A stretch of 33,569 nt of DNA from an uncultured Clostridia bacterium (GTDB lineage Bacteria > Bacillota > Clostridia > Oscillospirales > Oscillospiraceae), in assembly GCA_945486035.1 (NCBI GenBank), contig CALYTB010000010.1:1-33569 (forward strand), in the 5' to 3' direction. A program made the position numbers and the translations under genes. Each line of letters begins with the position of its first letter. Positions within the stretch are counted from its first letter, which is position 1. The notes below the pieces were generated by a model, which saw only the letters and a list, made by a program, of their open reading frames with translations, was not told where the DNA came from and did no database searches. This document shows, in pieces, positions 1 through 8,330 of the stretch.

Positions 1-587
1 TCTTTTACAGCTCCGGTATAGGCCAGTTTCAAGCCAACCTCCGGGTCCTCAAATTTCGGCCAAAGAATACCGGGTGTGTCCAGCAGCTGAAGGCTTCTGT
101 CAACACTGACCCACTGCTTCCCGCGGGTAACTCCGGGACGGTTTTCGGCTTTTGCGCCTTTCTTTCCCGATATCTGGTTGATCAGCGTGGATTTTCCCAC
201 GTTGGGGATCCCTACAATCATCACCCGAACAGGTCTGCTCATTCCCCTAGCGGCATCACGTTCCAGCTTCTGCGCGCAGGCTTTTCTCGCGGCGGGCGTG
301 AAATCCGCAATCCCCTTTCTGGTTTTACAGTCCGTAGATATGACGGCCATTCCCTTCTGCCTGAAGAAGGCTTCCCACCTCTGCGTGGCGGAAGGATCCG
401 CCAGATCCATGCGGTTGAGAACGACAATACGGGGTTTTCCGGCACAGATTACGTCAATATCGGGATTCCGGCTGGAAATCGGGATGCGCGCATCCACGAT
501 TTCACATACGGCATCCACCTGTTTCAGATCCGCTTCGATCTGGCGCCGGGTTTTGGTCATATGACCGGGATACCATTGGATATTCAT
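1..587 (-). CDS. rbgA: Ribosome biogenesis GTPase RbgA (YlqF), 3' part outside the window
   Basis: GTPase needed for late assembly of the 50S subunit in Firmicutes. The protein opens NIQWYPGHM and carries the circularly permuted GTPase motifs in family order: DARIPISSRNP, then LNRMD (G4), then GIPNVGKSTL (G1, Walker A) and LDTPG (G3). It still reads in frame as PKFEDPEVGLKLAYTG at the window edge, so the C-terminal part is missing. I chose the ATG at 587 because Bacillus RbgA starts at this point and AAGGA lies just upstream. An in-frame ATG at 605 would add six residues and overlap the lepB stop as TAATG. It follows rplS and lepB, a common Firmicutes order. Confidence 0.93.
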   Translation of the reverse strand, partial: MNIQWYPGHMTKTRRQIEADLKQVDAVCEIVDARIPISSRNPDIDVICAGKPRIVVLNRMDLADPSATQRWEAFFRQKGMAVISTDCKTRKGIADFTPAARKACAQKLERDAARGMSRPVRVMIVGIPNVGKSTLINQISGKKGAKAENRPGVTRGKQWVSVDRSLQLLDTPGILWPKFEDPEVGLKLAYTGAVK

Positions 588-604
588 CTCGTCCTTACGA
601 TCCA

Positions 605-1207
605 TTATCCTATTGCTCCAATTCTGCCAAAATCTCTTGTACGCTTTCCGCCGTCGGTACCGGGAATCATCAGAAAAATGGCTTTGCCGAGAATTTCTCT
701 GCGGTCAACCTGCCCGATATCCGGGCTTCGGCTGTCTCTGGAATTATTTCGGTTATCTCCCATAACAAAATAGCAGTCCTTCTCCACCAGCAGCGGGAAG
801 CTCATTCCCTCCTGTAAGTTCGTTGCTGTATTGATATATTCCTCCTGAAGCGGAAGCCCATCCACATAAACAATACCGTTTTCAAAATCAATATCTACGA
901 TCTGTCCCTCCGATGCAATCACACGCTTCACAATCGGAGAGCCACTATCGTAGCTTTGTTTGCTGACAACCACAATATCCCCCACCTCAGGATTCGGGTA
1001 GATTAAATTGCTCAGAAGCAAGAGATAATCCCCATCCCACAGTGTTGAATACATGGAATCACCGTCAACCACAATCACCCGGAAAAGCAGAAGGAAAATC
1101 AGAAGAATAACCGATACATAAATCACCAAGTCGTGCAGATACAGGACAAGGTTCTGCTTCCAGCTCAGATTCTGTTCTTTCTCGTCGGATCCATTACCAT
1201 TGTTCAC
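605..1207 (-). CDS. lepB: Signal peptidase I
   Basis: Membrane-bound serine protease that removes signal peptides from secreted proteins. The 200-residue protein has one N-terminal membrane segment (about residues 22-43), then the catalytic serine in VDGDSM (Ser51), the general-base lysine in PIVKRVIA (Lys94) and the late family motif MGDNRNNSRDSR. Length and single anchor match Gram-positive SipS-type enzymes. The start is GTG, supported by GGAGGT seven bases upstream. It ends on the first base of an alternative rbgA start, so the two genes are probably co-transcribed. It is separated from rplS by a terminator and has its own likely promoter. Confidence 0.94.
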   Translation of the reverse strand: MNNGNGSDEKEQNLSWKQNLVLYLHDLVIYVSVILLIFLLLFRVIVVDGDSMYSTLWDGDYLLLLSNLIYPNPEVGDIVVVSKQSYDSGSPIVKRVIASEGQIVDIDFENGIVYVDGLPLQEEYINTATNLQEGMSFPLLVEKDCYFVMGDNRNNSRDSRSPDIGQVDRREILGKAIFLMIPGTDGGKRTRDFGRIGAIG

Positions 1208-1255
1208 AGTATGACCTCCAAAGAATCATGTTTCTATCAGAATAAATCCCGTGCC

Positions 1256-1264
1256 ATTGTAGCA
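1256..1264 (-). promoter_or_regulatory. Extended -10 promoter for lepB-rbgA
   Basis: On the minus strand TGC-TACAAT forms an extended -10 element about 50 bases upstream of the lepB GTG and downstream of the rplS terminator. No good -35 lies 17 bases upstream. A competing candidate further upstream is TTGGGA, 18 bases, TAGAAT. Confidence 0.4.
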
Positions 1265-1318
1265 TATTCTCACAGGGAATTCTATAACAAATTGAGAATT
1301 TTTCCCAATTTTTCCAAT

Positions 1319-1348
1319 AAAAAAAGAGGGCAAAGCCCTCCTTTTTTA
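1319..1348 (-). terminator. Intrinsic terminator of rplS
   Basis: GAGGGC/GCCCTC stem (1326-1340) with a three-base loop, followed on the minus strand by a run of seven T. It lies 12 bases beyond the rplS stop. Confidence 0.85.
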
Positions 1349-1360
1349 TGAATTTGAACG

Positions 1361-1702
1361 TTAGACCTTCTCCTTGACCTTCGCGGACTTACCAAAACGA
1401 TCACGCAGGTAGTACAGCTTGGCGCGGCGGACCTTGCCCTTACGGACGGTTTCGATCATCGCTACATTGGGAGAATGCAGGGGGAACACCTTCTCGCAGC
1501 CCACGCCATAGGAAATCCGGCGAACGGTGATGGTCTCACCGATGCCGCCATGCTTGCGGGCGATGACGGTGCCTTCGAACACCTGGATACGCTCACGGGA
1601 GCCTTCCTTGATGCGCACATGAACACGAACGGTATCGCCAACCCGAGCCTCGGGCAGCTCCTCCTTCATGTACTGGCTGTTGAGTGCCTTAACCAAATCC
1701 AT
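1361..1702 (-). CDS. rplS: Large ribosomal subunit protein bL19
   Basis: Structural protein at the 30S-50S interface. The 113 residues match the usual bL19 length and pattern: [10 protein letters not shown] start, [62 protein letters not shown] (read in pieces). A strong AAGGAGG ribosome site precedes the ATG. The mRNA leader is about 70 bases from a well-formed promoter. Such leaders can carry autoregulatory structures in Bacillus, but I cannot demonstrate one here. A terminator directly follows the gene, so it is largely monocistronic. Confidence 0.97.
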   Translation of the reverse strand: MDLVKALNSQYMKEELPEARVGDTVRVHVRIKEGSRERIQVFEGTVIARKHGGIGETITVRRISYGVGCEKVFPLHSPNVAMIETVRKGKVRRAKLYYLRDRFGKSAKVKEKV

Positions 1703-1779
1703 TTTCTTGTCCTCCTTAAATATTAGGCGTTCATGCGTACATCTGTCGCAGAGGACTCACCTTGATTTCAGACCGATTT

Positions 1780-1808
1780 ATTCTAGCATACCCTTTCCAT
1801 AAAATCAA
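1780..1808 (-). promoter_or_regulatory. Promoter of rplS
   Basis: Minus-strand TTGATT (1803-1808), 17-base spacer, TAGAAT (1780-1785), with a TG giving an extended -10. The expected transcript has a leader of about 70 bases before rplS. Confidence 0.75.
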
Positions 1809-1872
1809 GTATTATTTTTCGAAAAAATACGGCTTTCGGGATATTTGGGACGGAGAATATGGGGATTTTCCG

Positions 1873-2574
1873 TTATGCTGTCCTGGCATCCATCATTCCG
1901 TACTTTTCCTTCAGCCTGTCCAGCTTGGAAAGGAGCGGTTTGCTGAATAACAGCATCGTAGCGGCACATGCGGCTCCATGCTGGAGATTGTAGGTTAGTC
2001 CCGCGCCAAAGACCGCGGCCGCATATTTCCAGGACAGATGATTGCTGACAGTAAAGAGCGTGCAGCAGTCCAACAGCGGTCCGACGAAAAGCACAATCGA
2101 AAGAAAACCGTAAACCGCGAGAAAAACCGGATTCCGAGCGGTTCTCCGCCGGCAAAAAAGAAGCCCCGCCAGGAATCCGCCCAGCCCATAAGCCATCATC
2201 TGCCAGGGTGTCCATGGGCCCTGGCTGAAAAAGAAGTTGCTGGCAAAGGCGCCAATGGCTCCGGTCATAAACCCGGCCTCCGGACCGAAGGCGATCCCGG
2301 TAATCATGATAATTGCGGTCATGGGCTTAAAATTCGGAATCATTACCGCAACACGGGAAGCAACTGCCAGTGCGCACATCACAGCAAGGGTAACCAACTC
2401 CCGAGCCTGGGGCTTTCTGGTTTCAAAAGCCAGGAAAAACGGGATCATGATTTCGATTACCATGAGTGTGCTTGTAAGATAGTACCACCTTCCTTTGAGC
2501 TTTGTTCCAAGAAAAAGCGTCGCCGGAATCAGAACCAAGATCAAGAAAATATTGAAAACAGTTGCTTTTTTCAT
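1873..2574 (-). CDS. ECF transporter substrate-binding (S) component, CbrT-like
   Basis: Membrane S component of an energy-coupling-factor vitamin importer. The protein is hydrophobic throughout, with about six membrane segments and the stretches IPNFKPMTAIIMITGIAFG and GPWTPWQMMAYGLGG. I associate these with the ECF S family that includes the cobalamin transporter CbrT. The ATG at 2574 is preferred over the GTG at 2577 because GGAG lies eight bases upstream. It is 24 bases downstream of the T component. No ECF ATPase is in the window, so it must share ATPases encoded elsewhere. The corrinoid specificity is inferred from the family resemblance and the nearby B12 genes, not proved. Confidence 0.75.
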   Translation of the reverse strand: MKKATVFNIFLILVLIPATLFLGTKLKGRWYYLTSTLMVIEIMIPFFLAFETRKPQARELVTLAVMCALAVASRVAVMIPNFKPMTAIIMITGIAFGPEAGFMTGAIGAFASNFFFSQGPWTPWQMMAYGLGGFLAGLLFCRRRTARNPVFLAVYGFLSIVLFVGPLLDCCTLFTVSNHLSWKYAAAVFGAGLTYNLQHGAACAATMLLFSKPLLSKLDRLKEKYGMMDARTA

Positions 2575-2598
2575 CACAAACGCTCCAAGGAATCGGAA

Positions 2599-3468
2599 TT
2601 AGACTTTTTTAAGAGCGATACTCCTGCATACTGCCTCTTTTCCATGAAGCAGAAGCGGGATCACCAGGAAAGCGCAATAACACACAAGTCCCCACGTTGG
2701 ATTGTCCACATGGATTTCAGGAGTGAACTCAGCATCTACGCCTCCAAAGAGCATTGTTCCCAGTGAAAACACGGCCATCAAACCAATCAGAACAGAATCC
2801 CGCACTGTAAACCGGTAAATCTGGAAGCTTGAACGCTTGGCACAGCCATACCCGCGGGAACGCATAGAGTCAGCGGTAACAATGCTTCCCTCCAGAGCCC
2901 AATCCGTTAACGCGGACAGGATGCGCATACCGCCTTGAATCTTTTCTTTGTTTCCTTCAGCACCGGTCAATCCTTTCCCAATGGATTTTCTGGTGTCAGA
3001 AATCTGTTTGGCTCTGCGGGTCAGACTGGGAATCATTCTCAGAATCATCACCAACAGCAGTGAAAGAGACGGAATCAATCCACCGAACAGACACACAAAT
3101 TTATCACTGGTCAGCACAGCACTGTAGCATCCAAACCATAGAATCATCACTGCCAGCATTCCGGCAATCACCATCCCATACAACAGCGCTTCCATGGTGT
3201 AAGGCCTTCCGAATACGGTAAACAACTCTGTTTTCCCATAGGTGTTCAGGAGCGGATTCAGCGCTGACAGCACCGCAAAAACCGGAATCAAACCGCCAAT
3301 CAGTTTCCAGCCCTTTCTCCCGTTCAGGAGCAGGTAGTATCCTGCCGCCCCCGCCGCGCCGGCCAACAAGTAAATCGGATGCTGTATTACAGCGCAAAAG
3401 CCAATTGCTCCAACAAAAAACAGGAAATTTGTCAGCGGATGGCATTGCGAAAAGGCATCGTTGTTCAT
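2599..3468 (-). CDS. ECF transporter transmembrane (T) component, EcfT-like
   Basis: Coupling membrane subunit that links an S component to the ATPases of an ECF importer. It has several N-terminal membrane segments, then a cytoplasmic coupling region with ADSMRSRGYG, matching the family motif ending in Arg-Gly, and a C-terminal membrane segment. I chose the ATG at 3468 (MNNDAFSQCHPL) because AAGGGG lies seven bases upstream. The in-frame ATG at 3510 has no ribosome site. It is the first gene of a two-gene T-S operon and is transcribed away from the riboswitch-controlled lipoprotein. Confidence 0.83.
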   Translation of the reverse strand: MNNDAFSQCHPLTNFLFFVGAIGFCAVIQHPIYLLAGAAGAAGYYLLLNGRKGWKLIGGLIPVFAVLSALNPLLNTYGKTELFTVFGRPYTMEALLYGMVIAGMLAVMILWFGCYSAVLTSDKFVCLFGGLIPSLSLLLVMILRMIPSLTRRAKQISDTRKSIGKGLTGAEGNKEKIQGGMRILSALTDWALEGSIVTADSMRSRGYGCAKRSSFQIYRFTVRDSVLIGLMAVFSLGTMLFGGVDAEFTPEIHVDNPTWGLVCYCAFLVIPLLLHGKEAVCRSIALKKV

Positions 3469-3528
3469 AAGAAACCCCTTAGTTGCAGCCGAAGGAAATA
3501 TGCTTCCCATGGCTGCTTTTATAGGTGT

Positions 3529-3563
3529 ATTTTATCATAATTTCCGCTTTTGTGCAATGTCAA
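3529..3563 (-). promoter_or_regulatory. Promoter of the ECF T-S operon
   Basis: Two overlapping readings exist on the minus strand: TTGCAC, 17 bases, TAAAAT with an extended TG; or TTGACA, 18 bases, TATGAT. The leader would be only about 50 bases and holds no visible riboswitch. Confidence 0.6.
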
Positions 3564-3597
3564 TTTGCACATACCCAAGCTTTCTTCGTCAAACCCA

Positions 3598-3626
3598 TTG
3601 AAATAGGCTGCCAGGTGTGGTATAAT
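3598..3626 (+). promoter_or_regulatory. Promoter of the riboswitch-lipoprotein transcript
   Basis: TTGAAA (3598-3603), 17-base spacer, TATAAT (3621-3626), with TGG just before the -10. It is close to consensus and placed immediately upstream of the cobalamin riboswitch. Confidence 0.85.
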
Positions 3627-3632
3627 ACTTTC

Positions 3633-3849
3633 GCTGTCTGGGGAAGCGGGTGAAAAGCCCGCACGAGCCCGTCGCCGTAAGGTGTGCTGCAGAGTTCATT
3701 ATTCTCACTTTCCATGCCGCAGTGGAAAGGACAGGTCATTGGATCCTCCGAGAAGGCTGAGTGATGATACACCGAGTCGGAATATCCGGCAGCTTATCCG
3801 GTCATTGCTGCGAGGGCCAGTGTTGTGTCCGGAAAAACAGGATAAGGAG
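3633..3849 (+). promoter_or_regulatory. Cobalamin riboswitch with ribosome-site-masking arm
   Basis: The aptamer shows GGGAAGCGGGTGAAAAGCCC, then GCACGAGCCCGTCGCCGTAA, and finally the B12 box region GAGTCGGAATATCCGGC (to about 3790). No T-tract terminator follows. Instead CTTATCC (3793-3799), directly after the B12 box, is complementary to GGATAAG (3840-3846), which overlaps the AAGGAG ribosome site (3844-3849). This suggests translational control: B12 binding would hide the ribosome site of the lipoprotein gene. The aptamer identity is firm; the exact boundaries and the masking mechanism are inferred. Confidence 0.88.
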
Positions 3850-3858
3850 ATTGACACC

Positions 3859-4266
3859 ATGAACAAAAACAGCTTGAACAAAATGATACGGCTGATCCTC
3901 TGTGCGGCGCTGATTGCGGCAATGGCACTTACGGCAGTTGGATGCGGCGGCAAAGCCAACGAAACAAAGGCAGCAGGGACTTCCTTTACCTTTGTTGTAA
4001 CGGACCTGGAAGGAAAAGAAACCTCCTTCGACATCACAACGCAGAAAGCCACTGTCGGCGAAGCCCTTCTGGACCAGGGCCTGATCGAAGGCGAGGACGG
4101 CGAATACGGTCTCTATGTGACAACCGTCAACGGAGTTTCCGCCGATTGGGACAAGGACCAGACCTATTGGGCGTTCTACATTGACGGAGAGTACGCGATG
4201 ACCGGTGTAGATGCCACCGAAGTAACCGCCGGTGCCACCTACTCTATGGTTCTGACCAAGGGTTAA
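3859..4266 (+). CDS. DUF4430 (transcobalamin C-terminal-like) lipoprotein
   Basis: A 135-residue secreted lipoprotein. Residues 1-28 form a signal peptide and the lipobox TAVGC places the lipidated Cys at 29. The mature part ends TYWAFYIDGEYAMTGVD followed by an AGATYSMVLTKG strand, the pattern of the DUF4430 domain, which is related to the C-terminal domain of transcobalamin. A cobalamin riboswitch directly upstream points to a role with B12 or another corrinoid, probably capture at the outer face of the membrane for the divergently encoded ECF importer. AAGGAG lies nine bases before the ATG. The B12-binding function is inferred. Confidence 0.8.
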   Translation: MNKNSLNKMIRLILCAALIAAMALTAVGCGGKANETKAAGTSFTFVVTDLEGKETSFDITTQKATVGEALLDQGLIEGEDGEYGLYVTTVNGVSADWDKDQTYWAFYIDGEYAMTGVDATEVTAGATYSMVLTKG

Positions 4267-4280
4267 ATACGTATCTGAAT

Positions 4281-4320
4281 CAGGCAGTTGATGTTTCTTA
4301 TGTCAACTGCCTGTTTTTTT
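4281..4320 (+). terminator. Intrinsic terminator after the lipoprotein gene
   Basis: CAGGCAGTTGA (4281-4291) pairs perfectly with TCAACTGCCTG (4303-4313) and is followed by seven T. It lies between convergent genes, but no T tract appears on the minus strand. Confidence 0.92.
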
Positions 4321-4838
4321 CAGTATTCAATTCCTTTGCGTGCAGCAATTCCCTGGTCAAAGGGATGTTTGATCTTTCCCATTTCTGTAACATAATCCGC
4401 GGTTGCCATAAGCTCACTGGAAGGGTTCCTTCCAGTGAGCACCACTTCCAGGTTTTCGGGACGGTTTTCCAGGAAGCTTACCAATTCGCATTCCTGAATG
4501 GTTCCATGGTTGCAGGCGGAGATAATTTCATCCAGAATCAATACATCCTTGTCCCGGCACAGCGCACAGATTTCTCTGAAGTGCTGTGTATAATCCCTTG
4601 CCGCAATTTCCCGCTGCTCCGGGGTCATCCGGGAGAAGAAGCCGCGAACGGTCTGTTTGTGCAGCACCTGAATGTCGTCGATTTGGTTTAGGATACGGAT
4701 TTCCGATGAACTGCCGTCCTTGAAAAATTGGGTAAACAGGACACGCTTTCCAGCTCCCGCGGCACGAATTGCCAAACCGACTGCCGCGGTTGTTTTCCCC
4801 TTCCCATCTCCGCAGTAGATATGAACCCGCCCTGTCAT
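4320..4838 (-). CDS. cobO: Corrinoid adenosyltransferase, CobO/CobA (BtuR) type
   Basis: Transfers the 5'-deoxyadenosyl group of ATP to cob(I)alamin or cobyrinate diamide. The 172-residue protein begins with the P-loop GDGKGKTT (residues 10-17) followed by AVGLAIRAAGAGKRV, and contains LILDEIISACNHG and LTGRNPS, typical of the CobO/BtuR family and unrelated to the PduO and EutT types. It is the last gene of the B12 operon, one base after cobQ. GGGAG precedes the ATG. Placing it last still lets the operon yield adenosylated intermediates, and salvaged corrinoids could use it as well. Confidence 0.94.
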   Translation of the reverse strand: MTGRVHIYCGDGKGKTTAAVGLAIRAAGAGKRVLFTQFFKDGSSSEIRILNQIDDIQVLHKQTVRGFFSRMTPEQREIAARDYTQHFREICALCRDKDVLILDEIISACNHGTIQECELVSFLENRPENLEVVLTGRNPSSELMATADYVTEMGKIKHPFDQGIAARKGIEY

Positions 4839-4839
4839 A

Positions 4840-6303
4840 TCAAATCTCCCGGTTCAGGATACGGTAAATGAGCTTCATATCCATATTCTCCCGGATCGCG
4901 TCAGCAAGCAAATCGTATTGCCGCTGCTTATACTGCATCATGTCACTGGTTCCCAGCGCCTCCGGCTGAATCCCCTTTTGCTTGCAAATGCGTTTCAGAA
5001 TCGCGTCCGCAATTCCCGGGGCATCAAAGATTCCGTGAACATAGCTTCCGTACACATTTCCGGTTCCAACAAGGGGCGGAAGATTTTCTCCGCTTCTTCC
5101 CATGTGAATTTCATATCCCTGGTAGCGCATTCCGTTCAGAATATCCAGCAGCCCTTCCACACCCTGAAACACTCCGGTAACCTGTGTCTGAACCTTCTCA
5201 CCGCGGAAGACTGTCTTCAGCGGAAGCAGTCCCATACCCACAATTTCTGTCATACCGGAGGCCTCCACCTGATCGGGATCCCGGATCAGCTCTCCAAGCA
5301 TCTGATAGCCTCCGCAAATGCCGATCACCGGCGTTCCCAGTGAAGCAGACTTCATGATCGCCGCTTCCAGACCGCTCTGACGGAGCCACTTCAGATCGGA
5401 AATCGTACTCTTCGTCCCGGGAATCAGAATCAGATCCGGTATTTGCAGATCCCCAACGGACTCTACATACCGCAGCGAAACATTCTCATAGCGTTCAAAG
5501 GGGCTGAAGTCCGTGTAATTGGCAATCCTTGGAAGACGAATCACCGCGATATCCAACAGCTTTCGATCCTGGGCTCTGTCAAAACGCTGGGAAAGGCTGT
5601 CTTCCTCATCGATATCCACATTTACATAGGGGACTACTCCCGCAACCGGGACCCCGCACAAATCCTCCAGAATTCGGATTCCCGGCTCCAGAATCCTGCG
5701 ATCTCCCCGGAATTTATTCACAACCGTTGCCTTAACCCTGCTTCGCTCTTCCTCTTCCAGGAGGGCAACCGTGCCGTACAGCTGGGCAAAAACACCTCCC
5801 CGGTCAATGTCCCCCACCAGAATTACCGGGGTATCCACCATCTTCGCAAACCCCATGTTGACGATGTCTTCCTCTTTGAGGTTGATTTCCGCAGGACTTC
5901 CCGCTCCTTCAATCACAATGATATCATTTTCCTCCGCCAGGGAGTGAAACGCATCCATTACCGCAGGCAGGAACTCTCTTTTGCGTTTATAGTACTCCAT
6001 GGCGCGCATATTCCCCTGAACAACGCCGTTCACAATGACCTGACTGCCCACATCTGTTGTAGGTTTCAGCAGGATGGGGTTCATGCGGACATCCGGCTCC
6101 AAGCCGGCAGCTTCCGCCTGCACCACCTGGGCTCGTCCCATTTCCTTACCATCTCTGGTAATGAAGGAGTTCAGTGCCATATTCTGACTTTTGAACGGCG
6201 CAACCCGATACCCGTCCTGATGAAAAATGCGGCAAAGCCCTGCGCACAGGAGACTTTTTCCCGCGTTGGACATTGTTCCCTGAACCATGATGGTTTTTGC
6301 CAT
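4840..6303 (-). CDS. cobQ: Cobyric acid synthase CobQ (CbiP)
   Basis: Amidates the b, d, e and g carboxylates of adenosylcobyrinate a,c-diamide using glutamine and ATP. The 487-residue protein has an N-terminal dethiobiotin-synthetase-like domain (GTMSNAGKS at 9-17, [10 protein letters not shown] at 37-46) and a C-terminal class I glutaminase domain with nucleophile Cys330 in GICGGYQML and His423 in YVHGIFD. The start at 6303 (MAKTIMVQG) is fixed by GGGAGGA six bases upstream. The open frame extends further upstream, but that part lies inside cobD. It sits two bases after cobD and one base before cobO. Confidence 0.96.
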   Translation of the reverse strand: MAKTIMVQGTMSNAGKSLLCAGLCRIFHQDGYRVAPFKSQNMALNSFITRDGKEMGRAQVVQAEAAGLEPDVRMNPILLKPTTDVGSQVIVNGVVQGNMRAMEYYKRKREFLPAVMDAFHSLAEENDIIVIEGAGSPAEINLKEEDIVNMGFAKMVDTPVILVGDIDRGGVFAQLYGTVALLEEEERSRVKATVVNKFRGDRRILEPGIRILEDLCGVPVAGVVPYVNVDIDEEDSLSQRFDRAQDRKLLDIAVIRLPRIANYTDFSPFERYENVSLRYVESVGDLQIPDLILIPGTKSTISDLKWLRQSGLEAAIMKSASLGTPVIGICGGYQMLGELIRDPDQVEASGMTEIVGMGLLPLKTVFRGEKVQTQVTGVFQGVEGLLDILNGMRYQGYEIHMGRSGENLPPLVGTGNVYGSYVHGIFDAPGIADAILKRICKQKGIQPEALGTSDMMQYKQRQYDLLADAIRENMDMKLIYRILNREI

Positions 6304-6305
6304 CG

Positions 6306-7358
6306 TCAATCCTCCCTTATCGCGGATCGGATTCCATCGATCAGTACCGCATTCTCTTCGTGGGTCCTGACGGCAATACGGTACCATCCCCTGCCCAGTC
6401 CGTGATAGTTGCTGCAGTCCCGGATGGAAATTCCTTTTTCCCTCAGTTTTTCCGAAAGAAAGCCAGGCCCCAGAAACAGAAGATAGTTTGCCTCCGAATC
6501 GCAAACAGGCAAGCCCGCTTTTTCCAGTTCGTTTTTCAGCCACCCGCGCTCCTCGCGGATCAGCGCCTTGGATCTTTGAAGAAATTCCCGTTCTTTCAAC
6601 GCGGCAATGCCGGCTGCCTGGGCAGGCGTGGAAATATTCCATGGCTGCACTGTTTGGGACATCCTGTGCAGAAGCGCGCTGTCTGAGCAAAGGCAGTATC
6701 CCAGGCGAAGGCCTGCCATTCCGTAGCTTTTTGTGAACGCCTTCAGCAGAAACAGATTTGGATTACCGGTAAGATGAGGCTTCAGGCTCTCGCCGTTTTC
6801 GCACAAATCAAGAAAGCATTCGTCAACAAAAAGAAGTATCCCCTGCCGGGTGCAAAGCTCCAGGATTTCCGTCATAAGCCCCCGATCCACCGTTTTCCCC
6901 GTAGGATTGTTGGGGTTGCATAAAAACAGAACATCCGGTTTTGTATCTGCGACATATTTCAGCAATTCTCTGTCGACCGCAAATTCCATCTCCTGGCTGA
7001 GCGCATACCGATCCACCTTGCAGCCAACCATTTCCAGTCCCAAGGCGTATTCGGAAAAGGTGGGTGCCAATTCCAACGCGCATACAGGCTTGACGGCCTG
7101 GCAGTAGGAATAGATCAGTTCTGCCGCTCCACTGCCGCACAGGATATACTCCTCGGGCACCCCTTCGTGCTCCGAAATGGCATGTACAAGGCTCCTGCAA
7201 TAGGGATCCGGATACCGGTGCAGCTGTGTGAGTACATCCTGAACGGCTTTCAAAACCCCGGGAGGCGTACCCAGCGGGTTTGTATTGGCGGAAAAATCCA
7301 ACAGAACCTTTCCTCCGTAGATATCTCCCCCGTGCGGGTTTTTTGTTTGGTACAGCAT
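6306..7358 (-). CDS. cobD: Threonine-phosphate decarboxylase CobD, PLP-dependent
   Basis: Produces (R)-1-amino-2-propanol O-2-phosphate, the linker that CbiB attaches to cobyric acid. The 350-residue protein is a fold-type I aminotransferase related to His[12 protein letters not shown] (20-30), CNPNNPTG (147-154), VDECF (178-182), and the PLP lysine Lys210 in [15 protein letters not shown]. HisC is the main alternative, but the sequence start and the position between cbiB and cobQ favour CobD. It is 12 bases after cbiB with GGGAG upstream. CobD here means the Salmonella-type enzyme, not the Pseudomonas cobinamide synthase of the same name. Confidence 0.91.
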   Translation of the reverse strand: MLYQTKNPHGGDIYGGKVLLDFSANTNPLGTPPGVLKAVQDVLTQLHRYPDPYCRSLVHAISEHEGVPEEYILCGSGAAELIYSYCQAVKPVCALELAPTFSEYALGLEMVGCKVDRYALSQEMEFAVDRELLKYVADTKPDVLFLCNPNNPTGKTVDRGLMTEILELCTRQGILLFVDECFLDLCENGESLKPHLTGNPNLFLLKAFTKSYGMAGLRLGYCLCSDSALLHRMSQTVQPWNISTPAQAAGIAALKEREFLQRSKALIREERGWLKNELEKAGLPVCDSEANYLLFLGPGFLSEKLREKGISIRDCSNYHGLGRGWYRIAVRTHEENAVLIDGIRSAIRED

Positions 7359-7370
7359 ATTCTCGCTCCC

Positions 7371-8330
7371 TTACAGCAGGATCAGAAACCGAATTGAAGC
7401 ACAAAGAATCAAGGCAAGGATGGATGTCGCATACATCAATCTGCAGCAGCGGGGAATGTCCTCCATCTCAATGCAGCGGATAGGGTCGCCGATGTATTTC
7501 TTGCGGTGGAGAACACCGTGGTACCATGCGTCCCCGGCAAGCTGAAGGCCCATCAGTCCCGCGCAAACAGATTCGGTCTGGGCCGAATTGGGGCTTGCAT
7601 GGTTATACCGGTCCCTCCTGAATACTTTCCACCCGTTTTGGATATCCATACCCAATATGCCCCCCGCCAGCAGCATCAGCAGTGCGCTGAGCCTGGCGGG
7701 AATGTAGTTCATCAGGTCATCCATTTTTGCCGGAACAAGTCCGATGTTTTTATAGGGAGGGTCCACATAACCGAGCATGGAATCCATGGTATTCACCGCT
7801 TTGTAGAACAACCCAAGCGGTGCCCCGCCCAGAGTGAGAAACACAAGGGGAGCCACAACTCCATCCGATGTGTTCTCCGCAACGGTTTCCACGGCAGCCC
7901 GGGTAATTCCAGCTTCGTCAAGTACCGCCGTATCCCGCCCCACAATCATGGAAACGGCATGACGTGCCAGCTCTGTATCCCCTGACTTCAGAGCCGCATA
8001 TACCTTCATGCTTTCATCCCGCAGGGATTTTGCGGCAAGAATCTGCCAGCACAGGATGCTCTCCGCGGCAAGTCCCAGCCAGGGAGAAATCCGATAGAAA
8101 AGGAAGAGCACCAGCGCGCTTACGAGAAAGGAGATTCCGGAAACCGAAATCCAAACCGCCGCACCTGCAATTCTTTCCCCGGCAGCTGTCTTGGGAAAAA
8201 CGCTTCGGAAAGCTTTCTCCGCCCAGCTGATCAGCTTTCCGATAGCAATCACCGGATGCGGTATTCCATGGGGATCGCCCAGCACCAAATCCATACCAAA
8301 ACCGATCATCAGCGCAGCAAATGACCACAT
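7371..8330 (-). CDS. cbiB: Adenosylcobinamide-phosphate synthase CbiB
   Basis: Integral membrane enzyme that joins aminopropanol phosphate to adenosylcobyric acid. The 319-residue protein starts MWSFAALMIGFGMDLVLGDP, with the family signature LGDPHGIPHPVIAIG, then VGRDT, TVAENTSDGVVAPL, AVNTMDSMLGY and SPNSAQTESVCAGL. About five hydrophobic segments are visible. The ATG at 8330 shares its A with the stop of the upstream fusion gene (TGATG), so translation is coupled. The longer open frame upstream of this ATG is an overlap with cbiT and not part of the protein. Confidence 0.95.
   Translation of the reverse strand: MWSFAALMIGFGMDLVLGDPHGIPHPVIAIGKLISWAEKAFRSVFPKTAAGERIAGAAVWISVSGISFLVSALVLFLFYRISPWLGLAAESILCWQILAAKSLRDESMKVYAALKSGDTELARHAVSMIVGRDTAVLDEAGITRAAVETVAENTSDGVVAPLVFLTLGGAPLGLFYKAVNTMDSMLGYVDPPYKNIGLVPAKMDDLMNYIPARLSALLMLLAGGILGMDIQNGWKVFRRDRYNHASPNSAQTESVCAGLMGLQLAGDAWYHGVLHRKKYIGDPIRCIEMEDIPRCCRLMYATSILALILCASIRFLILL

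Noticed and set aside
1703..1779. bL19 leader regulatory RNA upstream of rplS
   Set aside because: A leader of about 70 bases exists, but I could not recognise the conserved structure by eye.
2038..2766. 242-codon plus-strand frame opposite the ECF S and T genes
   Set aside because: The highly charged product has no motifs, and the opposite strand encodes convincing membrane proteins.
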